A program made the translations under genes and the position numbers. This document shows, piece after piece, positions 15,779-21,378 of a stretch of 22,337 nt of DNA; position 1 is the first letter of the stretch; each line of letters opens with the position of its first letter. The stretch covers positions 1-22,337 of the forward strand of contig JAZUCO010000174.1 in the NCBI GenBank assembly GCA_045639185.1. Direction: 5' to 3'. The DNA is from UBA1081 sp045639185 (GTDB taxonomy: Bacteria > Bacillota > Clostridia > Oscillospirales > Acutalibacteraceae). Under the pieces are notes generated by a model. It worked only from the letters and a program-made list of their open reading frames with translations, was not told the origin of the DNA and searched no databases.

Positions 15779-16751
15779 ATTTATAGTTGAGTACGGGGAC
15801 TGAATTTTCATCGAATCTGACTTTTCTGATTCTTGCGTGTCTGCAGGGGTCATAAAGAGAATCGCTGCAGAAAGAACCGCATTCACCGTTTATATGGCTT
15901 TCGGGTCTTGCGTGGTAAACGAGAAGTAAATTACCGTTTTCGTCTGTCACAAAGCTATTGTGTCCAGGTCCTGATTCACCGATAAGGTCTTCTGTCTGAA
16001 GTACGGGCTGGTCAAGCTTTGTCCAGCTTTCGGGGTTCATAAGGTCAGCATCTGTGTCTGCAGAAAGTCTTCCCAAACAATATTCCGAACCTGTGCCCGA
16101 TGCGGAAAAGAAAATATAAACTGTTTTTTCTGTTTTAAGCACACTTGCACCTTCGTTGACTCTGAAAACAACTTTTTCCCAGGAATATTCGGGTTTTGTC
16201 AGAAGTATAGGTCTGCTTGTGAGTTTCCAGGGCTCAGCGGGATTTATCTCTGCCATAAACAATGATGAATCACCTATGATTTCTGCCCAGATAACATAAT
16301 GTTTGCCTTTATGCTCAAAATATGTCATATCAAGAGAAAAGCTGTTAAAGGAAATATTGTCATCTTCAGAGGGCATAACTCTGCCTTTTTCTTCCCATTC
16401 ATTATTTATGGGGTCATTGCCTTTGCAACAGAGCACATACGGTCTTATGTGCCATATATCATCACTGTTTGCGGCTGCAAAGAAAATATACCATTTCCCG
16501 CCTATGCAATGTATTTCAGGTGCCCATATATGTTTTGACATAATGCCATCTTCGTGGGCTGTCCATATTGTTTTTTCTTCAGCTTCGGCAAGACCTGAAA
16601 CTGTTGTGCTTCGTCTTAAAATAATTCGATCGTATCCGTGGTGTACATCACCGAATGCAGGGTAGGATGCCGTAAAATAATAGAAATCGTCAGGACCTTT
16701 TGTTATATATGGGTCTGCACGCTGTTCTATAAAAGGATTTTTGTATTCCAT
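15777..16751 (-). CDS. Glycoside hydrolase family 43 enzyme (arabinofuranosidase/xylosidase type)
   Basis: 324 residues forming a five-bladed propeller. GH43 enzymes remove arabinose or xylose from plant-derived oligosaccharides with inversion. Catalytic candidates: D13 (general base) in QRADPYI, D141 (pKa modulator) in FSLDMTYF and E200 (general acid) in VNEGASVL. HIWAPEIH is also typical. No signal peptide, so it should act in the cytoplasm on imported oligosaccharides. Subfamily and substrate cannot be fixed by eye. The ATG at 16751 is preferred because AAGGAG (16765-16760 on the complement) lies 8 bases upstream; a GTG at 16760 overlaps that site. It has its own promoter and terminator and is the only minus-strand gene between rqcP and yabP. 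Confidence 0.9.
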   Translation of the reverse strand: MEYKNPFIEQRADPYITKGPDDFYYFTASYPAFGDVHHGYDRIILRRSTTVSGLAEAEEKTIWTAHEDGIMSKHIWAPEIHCIGGKWYIFFAAANSDDIWHIRPYVLCCKGNDPINNEWEEKGRVMPSEDDNISFNSFSLDMTYFEHKGKHYVIWAEIIGDSSLFMAEINPAEPWKLTSRPILLTKPEYSWEKVVFRVNEGASVLKTEKTVYIFFSASGTGSEYCLGRLSADTDADLMNPESWTKLDQPVLQTEDLIGESGPGHNSFVTDENGNLLLVYHARPESHINGECGSFCSDSLYDPCRHARIRKVRFDENSVPVLNYK

Positions 16752-16772
16752 TGTATTCACTCCTTCTTTCAG

Positions 16773-16801
16773 AGTATAATATATATTGAGATTTTTATCA
16801 A
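16773..16801 (-). promoter_or_regulatory. SigA promoter of the GH43 gene
   Basis: On the minus strand TTGATA (16801-16796), 17-base spacer, TATACT (16778-16773), 21 bases before the start codon. It lies back to back with the ClC promoter; the two -35 boxes are 7 bases apart, so one bound regulator or polymerase could affect both. Confidence 0.65.
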
Positions 16802-16808
16802 TAGCTGA

Positions 16809-16837
16809 TTGACTTGTTTATCTTCAACTGTTATAAT
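16809..16837 (+). promoter_or_regulatory. SigA promoter of the ClC gene
   Basis: TTGACT (16809-16814), 17-base spacer, TATAAT (16832-16837). The predicted transcript starts near 16844, which rules out an upstream in-frame TTG at 16809 as the start codon of the ClC gene, because that codon is part of the -35 box. Confidence 0.75.
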
Positions 16838-16865
16838 ACTTCAAAAGAAATATGAAGGCGATATT

Positions 16866-18449
16866 TTGAAACATTATAAAGAGTATATTTATAACATTCT
16901 TCCCTGCGTATGGTATGGGATAATCTGCGGCTCAATAACCGGTGCAGGAATTTTCGGGTTCAGATTTGCAGCAAAAAAACTTGAACATTTGTCTGAGCTT
17001 ATCTATGCTGAAGCTGCTGAGTCTCCGTTTGCTGTTGTCGGTATTTTTGCCGCTTTGGTTGCATTTGCATTTCTTATGGGCTTTATGCAGAAACGCATTC
17101 CCGAAATGAAAGGCGGAGGAATTCCTTGTTGTGAAGGAATTCTCAGAGGTGTGTTATCTTTCAGAAGAACAAGAACAGTCTACGGCACTGTTATCGGCAG
17201 TTTTATAAGTTTTTTGTGCGGACTTCCCCTTGGCAGTGAAGGTCCTGCAGTTATTGTCGGTACTGCAATAGGAGGTTTGTGCTCAGGTCCCAACGGCAGT
17301 AAATCTGCATGGAGCCGTTATGTTATGACAGGCGGTGCCGCAGCAGGTTTTTCTGTTGCAACGGGTTCACCTTTGTCTGCAATCCTTTTTGCACTTGAGG
17401 AAATCCATAAGAGATTTACACCGATGCTCGTTCTTACAGTATCAATGTCAGTACTGTCAGCAACATATATAAACAAGGTTCTGTGTAATATCTTCGGAAT
17501 AAGTGCAGAGTTGTTTGCAGTACATGATTTTCCCGATTTTGAACTGGGAAATGTAGGTTATCTTCTTCTTTTCAGCGTTATTGTTGCTGTTGCAGTCGGT
17601 ATTTTTGATGCTTCACTCGGGTACTTCGGAAAATTCACAAAGAAACTGAAAAAGATAGTTCCCGATACAGTGAAACTTATTGTTGTTTTTGTAATTACAG
17701 GTATTCTCGGCTTCTGCTTCAGCCACAGTGTTCACAGCGGTCATGAAATTATTGAGAATATCCTTTCTTACGGTGAATCTTTCGGTTTGTTGTTTGCAGT
17801 GCTTGTCGTGAGAATGATTATGATGGTGCTTGTGACAGACAGCGGTGCAACGGGTGGTATATTTGTTCCCACTCTTGCAATCGGTGCCCTTGTCGGTGCA
17901 ATAGGCGGAAGAATTCTTGTTTTTGCAGGAATGGCTCCCGAAATATTCCCGACTGTTGTTGTTCTCGGTATGTGTGCATTTATAGGCGGTACATTGCGTG
18001 CTCCGCTTACCGCAACCGTACTTTTTATTGAATTTACCTGCAGATATACAAATTTGTTTTATGTTGCACTTGTTGTTTTTGTAGTTAATTTCATTACTGC
18101 AGTTTTCAATCAGACTCCTTTCTATGACAGAGTGCTTGAAAGACTTGAAGAAAGCCAGAACGAAGGCAAAACTGCGAGAATTGTATCTTACAGAATGAAA
18201 GTTTCAACCGATTCTTTTGTTGTGGGTAAAACCGTGCGAGACATTATGTGGCCTCATTCTGCAGTCGTAGTCAGCGTTACAAGAGCAAATCATAACGAGC
18301 AGGATATGGATAATGACGGTGAAAAGAAACTGTATGACGGTGACACGCTTATTCTCAGATTAAAACTGTATGATGAAAAAGAAATTCTTCACAGACTAAA
18401 AGGCCTTGTCGGTGAACAATACGAGATAGAAGAATTATCCTCTGTGTAA
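16866..18449 (+). CDS. ClC-family chloride/proton antiporter with C-terminal RCK_C (TrkA-C) domain
   Basis: 527 residues, ten or more membrane helices, then a cytoplasmic RCK_C domain of about 85 residues (RMKVSTDSFVVGKTVRDIMW to the end). ClC motifs: GGGIP in helix D, GSEGP with the gating glutamate E125, LEEIHKRF with E178-E179 (the position of the internal proton glutamate E203 of E. coli ClC, which suggests an antiporter rather than a channel), and GGIFVP at 330-335. Start TTG at 16866, with AAGG (16855-16858) 7 bases upstream. A role in acid or anion homeostasis is likely but not shown. Own promoter and terminator. Last of the four genes between rqcP and yabP. Confidence 0.93.
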   Translation: MKHYKEYIYNILPCVWYGIICGSITGAGIFGFRFAAKKLEHLSELIYAEAAESPFAVVGIFAALVAFAFLMGFMQKRIPEMKGGGIPCCEGILRGVLSFRRTRTVYGTVIGSFISFLCGLPLGSEGPAVIVGTAIGGLCSGPNGSKSAWSRYVMTGGAAAGFSVATGSPLSAILFALEEIHKRFTPMLVLTVSMSVLSATYINKVLCNIFGISAELFAVHDFPDFELGNVGYLLLFSVIVAVAVGIFDASLGYFGKFTKKLKKIVPDTVKLIVVFVITGILGFCFSHSVHSGHEIIENILSYGESFGLLFAVLVVRMIMMVLVTDSGATGGIFVPTLAIGALVGAIGGRILVFAGMAPEIFPTVVVLGMCAFIGGTLRAPLTATVLFIEFTCRYTNLFYVALVVFVVNFITAVFNQTPFYDRVLERLEESQNEGKTARIVSYRMKVSTDSFVVGKTVRDIMWPHSAVVVSVTRANHNEQDMDNDGEKKLYDGDTLILRLKLYDEKEILHRLKGLVGEQYEIEELSSV

Positions 18450-18475
18450 TAAAATTAAGACTGTTATCATAATTA
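18447..18475 (+). promoter_or_regulatory. Possible SigE-like promoter of yabP-yabQ, embedded in the ClC terminator
   Basis: TAATAAA (18447-18453) fits the SigE -35 pattern KMATAWW, and CATAATTA begins exactly 14 bases later at 18468, matching the CATA half of the SigE -10 (CATACAnT) but not the rest. Transcription would begin near 18482, after the left arm of the terminator hairpin. B. subtilis yabP is a SigE gene. Weak on sequence, reasonable on position. Confidence 0.28.
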
Positions 18476-18497
18476 TTTGATGACAGTCTATTTTTTT
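18458..18497 (+). terminator. Intrinsic terminator of the ClC gene
   Basis: A 12-bp stem AGACTGTTATCA/TGATGACAGTCT (18458-18469 and 18478-18489) with one G-U pair and an 8-base loop, followed after one base by seven T (18491-18497). Confidence 0.88.
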
Positions 18498-18513
18498 ATT
18501 AAAGAGGGGTATT

Positions 18514-18789
18514 ATGGCAGACGATAAAACAATAAAATTTCCGCATAATCTGACACTTGAGGACAGACACAGTCTTGTTGTTACGGGTGTTATTGATATC
18601 GGCGGATATGATGAACAGACAATAATTGCTCAGACAGAAAAAGGTGAACTGGTTGTAAAAGGGGAGGATCTTCATATCATCAGGATGAGTGTTGATATGG
18701 GGGAGCTCAATGTCGAGGGTAATATAATCTCATTACAGTATAACGAAACACGCCCTCAGGGCGGTTTGTTTACACGACTTTTCAGATAG
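18514..18789 (+). CDS. yabP: Sporulation protein YabP
   Basis: 91 residues of the YabP/YqfC family, needed for normal spore formation; its biochemical role is unknown and it is made in the mother cell in B. subtilis. The family pattern is clear: LTLEDRHSLVVTGVIDIGGYDEQTIIAQTEKGELVVKGEDLHI, then LNVEGNIISLQY and the C-terminal GGLFTRLF. AAAGAGGGG (18501-18509) precedes the ATG. It is followed after 3 bases by yabQ. In B. subtilis it directly follows yabO; here a 4.8-kb insertion separates them. Confidence 0.93.
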   Translation: MADDKTIKFPHNLTLEDRHSLVVTGVIDIGGYDEQTIIAQTEKGELVVKGEDLHIIRMSVDMGELNVEGNIISLQYNETRPQGGLFTRLFR

Positions 18790-18792
18790 CGT

Positions 18793-19251
18793 ATGTACGG
18801 TGTTGATCTTTCAGTTCAGATTGAGAATCTTATGCCTTTTCTCGGTCTGGGGTTTATTCTCGGTATCGTTTATGATGCGGCAAGTGTTATCAGAAGTCTG
18901 TTTGTGAAGATGAAACCGATAGTTTTTGCTGCTGATTTTCTGTTCTGTATTCTCTCTGCGGTGCTGACATATCTTCTGCTTCTTGCGACAGCAAACGGTT
19001 TTATAAGAATTTATCTTCTGCTTGCACTTTTTACGGGTGCGGCTGTTTATTTTTCTACTCTGGGAGTTCTTGTTTCTTTTGTTACGGGGAAATTTTCAAA
19101 CCTCATTAGAAGAATTTTATCTGTGATTTTTTTACCTTTTTATCGTGTTTTGAAAAAGATTCTTGCAGGACTCTGTAAAATAAAAGAAAAAATTATAAAA
19201 AAGCTTGAAATTTCAAAAAATAAATTAAAAAAGCCCTTGAAAGATGAGTAA
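18793..19251 (+). CDS. yabQ: Spore cortex biosynthesis protein YabQ
   Basis: 152-residue membrane protein with about four hydrophobic helices in the first 105 residues (FLGLGFILGIVYDAASVIR and onward) and a strongly basic Lys-rich tail. YabQ localises to the forespore outer membrane and is needed for cortex formation in B. subtilis. The start ATG at 18793 lies 3 bases after yabP with no clear ribosome site, so it is probably translated by coupling. Its last codons contain the divIC promoter -35 box. Family assignment rests on length, topology and position between yabP and divIC. Confidence 0.87.
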   Translation: MYGVDLSVQIENLMPFLGLGFILGIVYDAASVIRSLFVKMKPIVFAADFLFCILSAVLTYLLLLATANGFIRIYLLLALFTGAAVYFSTLGVLVSFVTGKFSNLIRRILSVIFLPFYRVLKKILAGLCKIKEKIIKKLEISKNKLKKPLKDE

Positions 19252-19266
19252 TGAATGGTGTATAAT
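19237..19266 (+). promoter_or_regulatory. SigA promoter of divIC, starting inside yabQ
   Basis: TTGAAA (19237-19242, within the yabQ coding end), 18-base spacer, perfect TATAAT (19261-19266). It lets an essential division gene be transcribed in growing cells although it stands behind sporulation genes. Confidence 0.65.
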
Positions 19267-19317
19267 ACCTTTGATTAGGATTAAAAATGAATATGAATAA
19301 AATTGAAAGAGATTATA

Positions 19318-19605
19318 ATGGAAAAGAAAAAACCTTTGCCTAAAAATATTTTTTATATAGTGATTGCATTCCTTGTTGTGTTTGTGGTTGCAATGCTCAT
19401 AAGAATCGGTGTGCTTATGAATGAAAACAAAAAGCTTGCCGAAGAATTAGTGGCTAAAGAAGCCGAATCTATGGAAATGGATGAAAAAAATGCAGCACTC
19501 GAAGCTCTTATGAAAGAGGAAAACGAGTCAGTTCTTATGGAACAATATGCAAGAGAGCAGGATTATGTTTATCCTGACGAGCATGTTTATATTTACGGAA
19601 ACTAA
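19318..19605 (+). CDS. divIC: Septum formation initiator / DivIC-like protein
   Basis: 95 residues. DivIC (FtsB-like) joins FtsL and DivIB in the divisome at the septal membrane. Visible layout: short basic cytoplasmic tail, one membrane helix (about 11-32, NIFYIVIAFLVVFVVAMLI), then a coiled coil (about 34-75, NENKKLAEELVAKEAESMEM) and the C-terminal AREQDYVYPDEHVY, equivalent to the conserved ARE-x-x-Y-V-x-P-x-E motif. ATG at 19318 with AAAGAG 5-6 bases upstream; a TTG at 19303 has no ribosome site. Position between yabQ and the S1 gene matches B. subtilis. Confidence 0.9.
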   Translation: MEKKKPLPKNIFYIVIAFLVVFVVAMLIRIGVLMNENKKLAEELVAKEAESMEMDEKNAALEALMKEENESVLMEQYAREQDYVYPDEHVYIYGN

Positions 19606-19630
19606 AAGTGAGTCGGAGGAAAATTGTTAA

Positions 19631-20134
19631 ATGCAGTTAAATGTTGGTGACATTCTCGAGGGCAAAGTAACGGGCCTTACAAATTTCGGTGCGTTCGTTA
19701 AGGTATCAAGCGGCGAAGTTGGTATGGTACATATTTCAGAAGTTGCATCATCATATGTCAAGGATATCAAAGAGCATCTTGCAGAGGGTCAGGATGTCAA
19801 AGTTAAAGTTCTTTCTATTAATGAAGCAGGCAAAATCAGCCTTTCAATCAAGCAGACAGAACCCAAGCCTGCAGAAACCCGTGAAAAGAAAGAATTCAAG
19901 GGTGCAGACAAAGGCTTTGATAAAAAGCCCGGCAATAACAGACCCAGAAGAAATAATAATCCTCCCGTATGGCAGGGCAATCGTCAGGAAGATAAGCCTC
20001 AGTCTTTTGAAGATATGATGGCTAAATTCAAGCAGACAAGTGACGAGCGTCAGGCAGGTATCAAAAAGCCGGCAGAATCACGCAGAAGCGGCGGCGGTGC
20101 AAGACGTGGCGGTAACAGCAATAATAAGTGGTAA
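19631..20134 (+). CDS. yabR: S1 RNA-binding domain protein (YabR-like)
   Basis: 167 residues. One S1 domain (1-73: VGDILEGKVTGLTNFGAFVKVSSGEVGMVHISEVASSYVKDI... GKISLSIK) followed by a charged disordered region and a basic Gly-Arg tail (RRSGGGARRGGNSNNKW). The short conserved block SFEDMMAKFKQTSDER also occurs in B. subtilis YabR-type proteins, which are about 128 residues, so the linker here is about 40 residues longer. Probably an RNA/ribosome-binding protein of unknown exact role. GGAGGA (19615-19620) lies upstream. Follows divIC exactly as yabR does in B. subtilis. Confidence 0.9.
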   Translation: MQLNVGDILEGKVTGLTNFGAFVKVSSGEVGMVHISEVASSYVKDIKEHLAEGQDVKVKVLSINEAGKISLSIKQTEPKPAETREKKEFKGADKGFDKKPGNNRPRRNNNPPVWQGNRQEDKPQSFEDMMAKFKQTSDERQAGIKKPAESRRSGGGARRGGNSNNKW

Positions 20135-20139
20135 TTTTT

Positions 20140-20168
20140 AAGGGATTGAGAAATCAATCCCTTTTTTT
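20140..20168 (+). terminator. Intrinsic terminator after the S1 gene
   Basis: A 10-bp perfect stem AAGGGATTGA/TCAATCCCTT with GAAA tetraloop (20150-20153) and seven T (20162-20168). It ends the yab cluster transcript; the last T overlaps the region just before the ygjV ribosome site. Confidence 0.93.
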
Positions 20169-20177
20169 GAGGTTAAT

Positions 20178-20732
20178 ATGGAATTTATACATTCTGAAAT
20201 TTTTATAAGGGCAATTGGAATAATCGCATTCATTTTGGGCGTTGCGGCATTTCAGAGCAACAAGCACAAGGGAATAGTTGTTGCAAAACTCGGCTCAGAG
20301 GCGGCATTCACAATTCAGTATTATCTTCTCGATGCTCCCACGGGTGCAATTATGAATCTTGTGGGTGTTGTGCGAAACTTTATTTTTTACAAGCTTGTTG
20401 AAAAAGAGAAGTCAACAAAAGCTGCAATGTGGATTTTCTGCGGAATTTATATTATTTCTGCAATCATCACATGGGAGGGGCCGCAGTCACTTCTTCCACT
20501 TGTGGGTAAACTCTGTTCAACAGTTGCTTACAGCCTTAAAAACACAAGAACAATAAGAATTCTTAATGTCCCCACTCTTGTTATGTGGGTAGTTTACAAC
20601 TGTACTTGCAGTGCGTGGGAAGCTCTTGCAACAGATGCAATAAGTCTTATTTCCGTACTTATTGCGATGGGTAGATTTGATATTGTTCCTTATTTTAAGA
20701 AAAAGAAAAATTCTGCTCAGGATGTTGCATAA
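20178..20732 (+). CDS. YgjV-family membrane protein
   Basis: 184 residues with about five to six membrane helices, resembling the Imp-YgjV (YgjV) family of small inner-membrane proteins of unknown function: FILGVAAFQSNKHKGIVVAKLGSEAAFTIQYYLLDAPTGAIMNLVGVVRNFIFY is the characteristic first half. No enzymatic motif is seen. GAGG stands 5-6 bases before the ATG at 20178, directly behind the terminator of the S1 gene. I see no clear promoter of its own, so it may depend on read-through or on a promoter inside the S1 gene. No terminator is evident before the rpsO promoter. Confidence 0.82.
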   Translation: MEFIHSEIFIRAIGIIAFILGVAAFQSNKHKGIVVAKLGSEAAFTIQYYLLDAPTGAIMNLVGVVRNFIFYKLVEKEKSTKAAMWIFCGIYIISAIITWEGPQSLLPLVGKLCSTVAYSLKNTRTIRILNVPTLVMWVVYNCTCSAWEALATDAISLISVLIAMGRFDIVPYFKKKKNSAQDVA

Positions 20733-20781
20733 TGCATAACAGAAACGGCTTTAATGCAGCAGTATTTATTCAAAAAAGTAT

Positions 20782-20810
20782 TTGACAAAGTAAAATACAT
20801 ATGATATAAT
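20782..20810 (+). promoter_or_regulatory. Perfect SigA promoter of rpsO with extended -10
   Basis: TTGACA (20782-20787), 17-base spacer, TATAAT (20805-20810), with TGA immediately before the -10 (extended TGn). Strongest promoter in the window, as fits a ribosomal protein gene. Predicted start near 20817. Confidence 0.88.
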
Positions 20811-20816
20811 GTTGAA

Positions 20817-20908
20817 GCTGCCGAATTCACGGAGTATGGAGTAAACTCAATGAGTATTCACCTGCCTTACTCTGAGATATCGGTAAATAATTAATGAGGT
20901 GAAAAACA
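20817..20908 (+). promoter_or_regulatory. Structured rpsO leader, candidate S15 autoregulatory RNA
   Basis: The ~92-base leader can fold into nested helices. The outer helix is CCGAATTC (20821-20828) with GATATCGG (20876-20883), a 2x2 mismatch in the middle. The middle helix is GGAGTAA (20838-20844) with TTACTCT (20867-20873). The inner hairpin is ACTC-AAT-GAGT (20845-20855). A second copy of GGAGTA (20831-20836) can compete for the same partner. S15 autoregulates through leader structures in several bacteria; whether this one does is inferred. The ribosome site GAGGTGA lies just 3' of it. Confidence 0.45.
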
Positions 20909-21172
20909 ATGACACAGGCAGAAAAGACAGCTATCATCGCTGAGTATGCTACACACGAAGGCGACACAGGTTCTCCCGAAGTACAGATCGCAGTTCTCAC
21001 AAAGAGAATCAACGACCTTACTGAGCATCTTAAGGAGCACAAGAAGGACCATCACTCAAGACGTGGTCTTCTCAAGATGGTTGGTCACAGAAGAAACCTT
21101 CTTGCTTACCTTCAGAAGAATGATATCGAAAGATACCGTTCAATCGTTGCAAGACTTGGTCTTCGTAAGTAA
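20909..21172 (+). CDS. rpsO: 30S ribosomal protein S15
   Basis: 87 residues, a small-subunit protein that binds the 16S rRNA three-way junction early in assembly. The family pattern is complete: HEGDTGSPEVQIAVLTKRINDLTEHLKEHKKDHHSRRGLLKMVGHRRNLLAYL and the ending ARLGLRK. GAGGTGA lies 7-8 bases before the ATG. Codons strongly favour AAG and CTT. It precedes pnp, an arrangement shared with E. coli and many Firmicutes, but a good terminator and a large inverted repeat lie between them. Confidence 0.98.
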   Translation: MTQAEKTAIIAEYATHEGDTGSPEVQIAVLTKRINDLTEHLKEHKKDHHSRRGLLKMVGHRRNLLAYLQKNDIERYRSIVARLGLRK

Positions 21173-21185
21173 TTTTCGGAAAACA

Positions 21186-21223
21186 GGGCGGCAAGCAATA
21201 TACATTGTTTGCTGCCCATTTTT
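21186..21223 (+). terminator. Intrinsic terminator after rpsO
   Basis: A 14-bp stem GGGCGGCAAGCAAT (21186-21199) with ATTGTTTGCTGCCC (21204-21217), two G-U pairs, loop of four, then ATTTTT (21218-21223). Confidence 0.88.
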
Positions 21224-21226
21224 CAA

Positions 21227-21328
21227 ATAATGTACAATTAAAAACTGTCGGGTTTGGCTTCATCGTATTTTAATGTATAATGTACAATTCAATGTGTATG
21301 AATATCGTATGTATTGAATTGTACATTA
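21227..21328. repeat. Intergenic repeat cluster: 16-bp perfect inverted repeat plus a third copy
   Basis: The left arm 21278-21293 and right arm 21313-21328 are perfect complements over 16 bp (core TGTACAATTCAAT). With G-U pairs the helix can extend another seven pairs into the spacer, giving a hairpin of about 23 bp. A third, partial copy ATAATGTACAATT stands at 21227-21239, identical to 21277-21289. It may be a small dispersed palindromic repeat, an RNase III-type leader hairpin for pnp, or a protein-binding site. Confidence 0.75.
21254..21281 (+). promoter_or_regulatory. Possible SigA promoter of pnp
   Basis: TTGGCT (21254-21259), 16-base spacer, TATAAT (21276-21281). The -10 overlaps the left arm of the inverted repeat, and the transcript would start near 21288 inside that arm. 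The -35 is weak. Confidence 0.3.
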
Positions 21329-21378
21329 ACAGCGGGAGAGCTGACCGGACATAAAAAATCACAAAGGAGATTATAAAA

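Noticed and set aside
16809..16865. An upstream TTG start for the ClC gene
   Set aside because: That codon is part of a near-perfect -35 box, and the predicted transcript starts downstream of it.
15777..18449. GH43-ClC as a horizontally acquired island
   Set aside because: No integrase, transposase, tRNA or flanking repeat is visible and base composition looks like the neighbours; only the gene order is odd.
20728..20745. Short palindrome TGCAT-A-ATGCA at the ygjV stop as a terminator
   Set aside because: Only five pairs, no T-run after it, and no usable loop.
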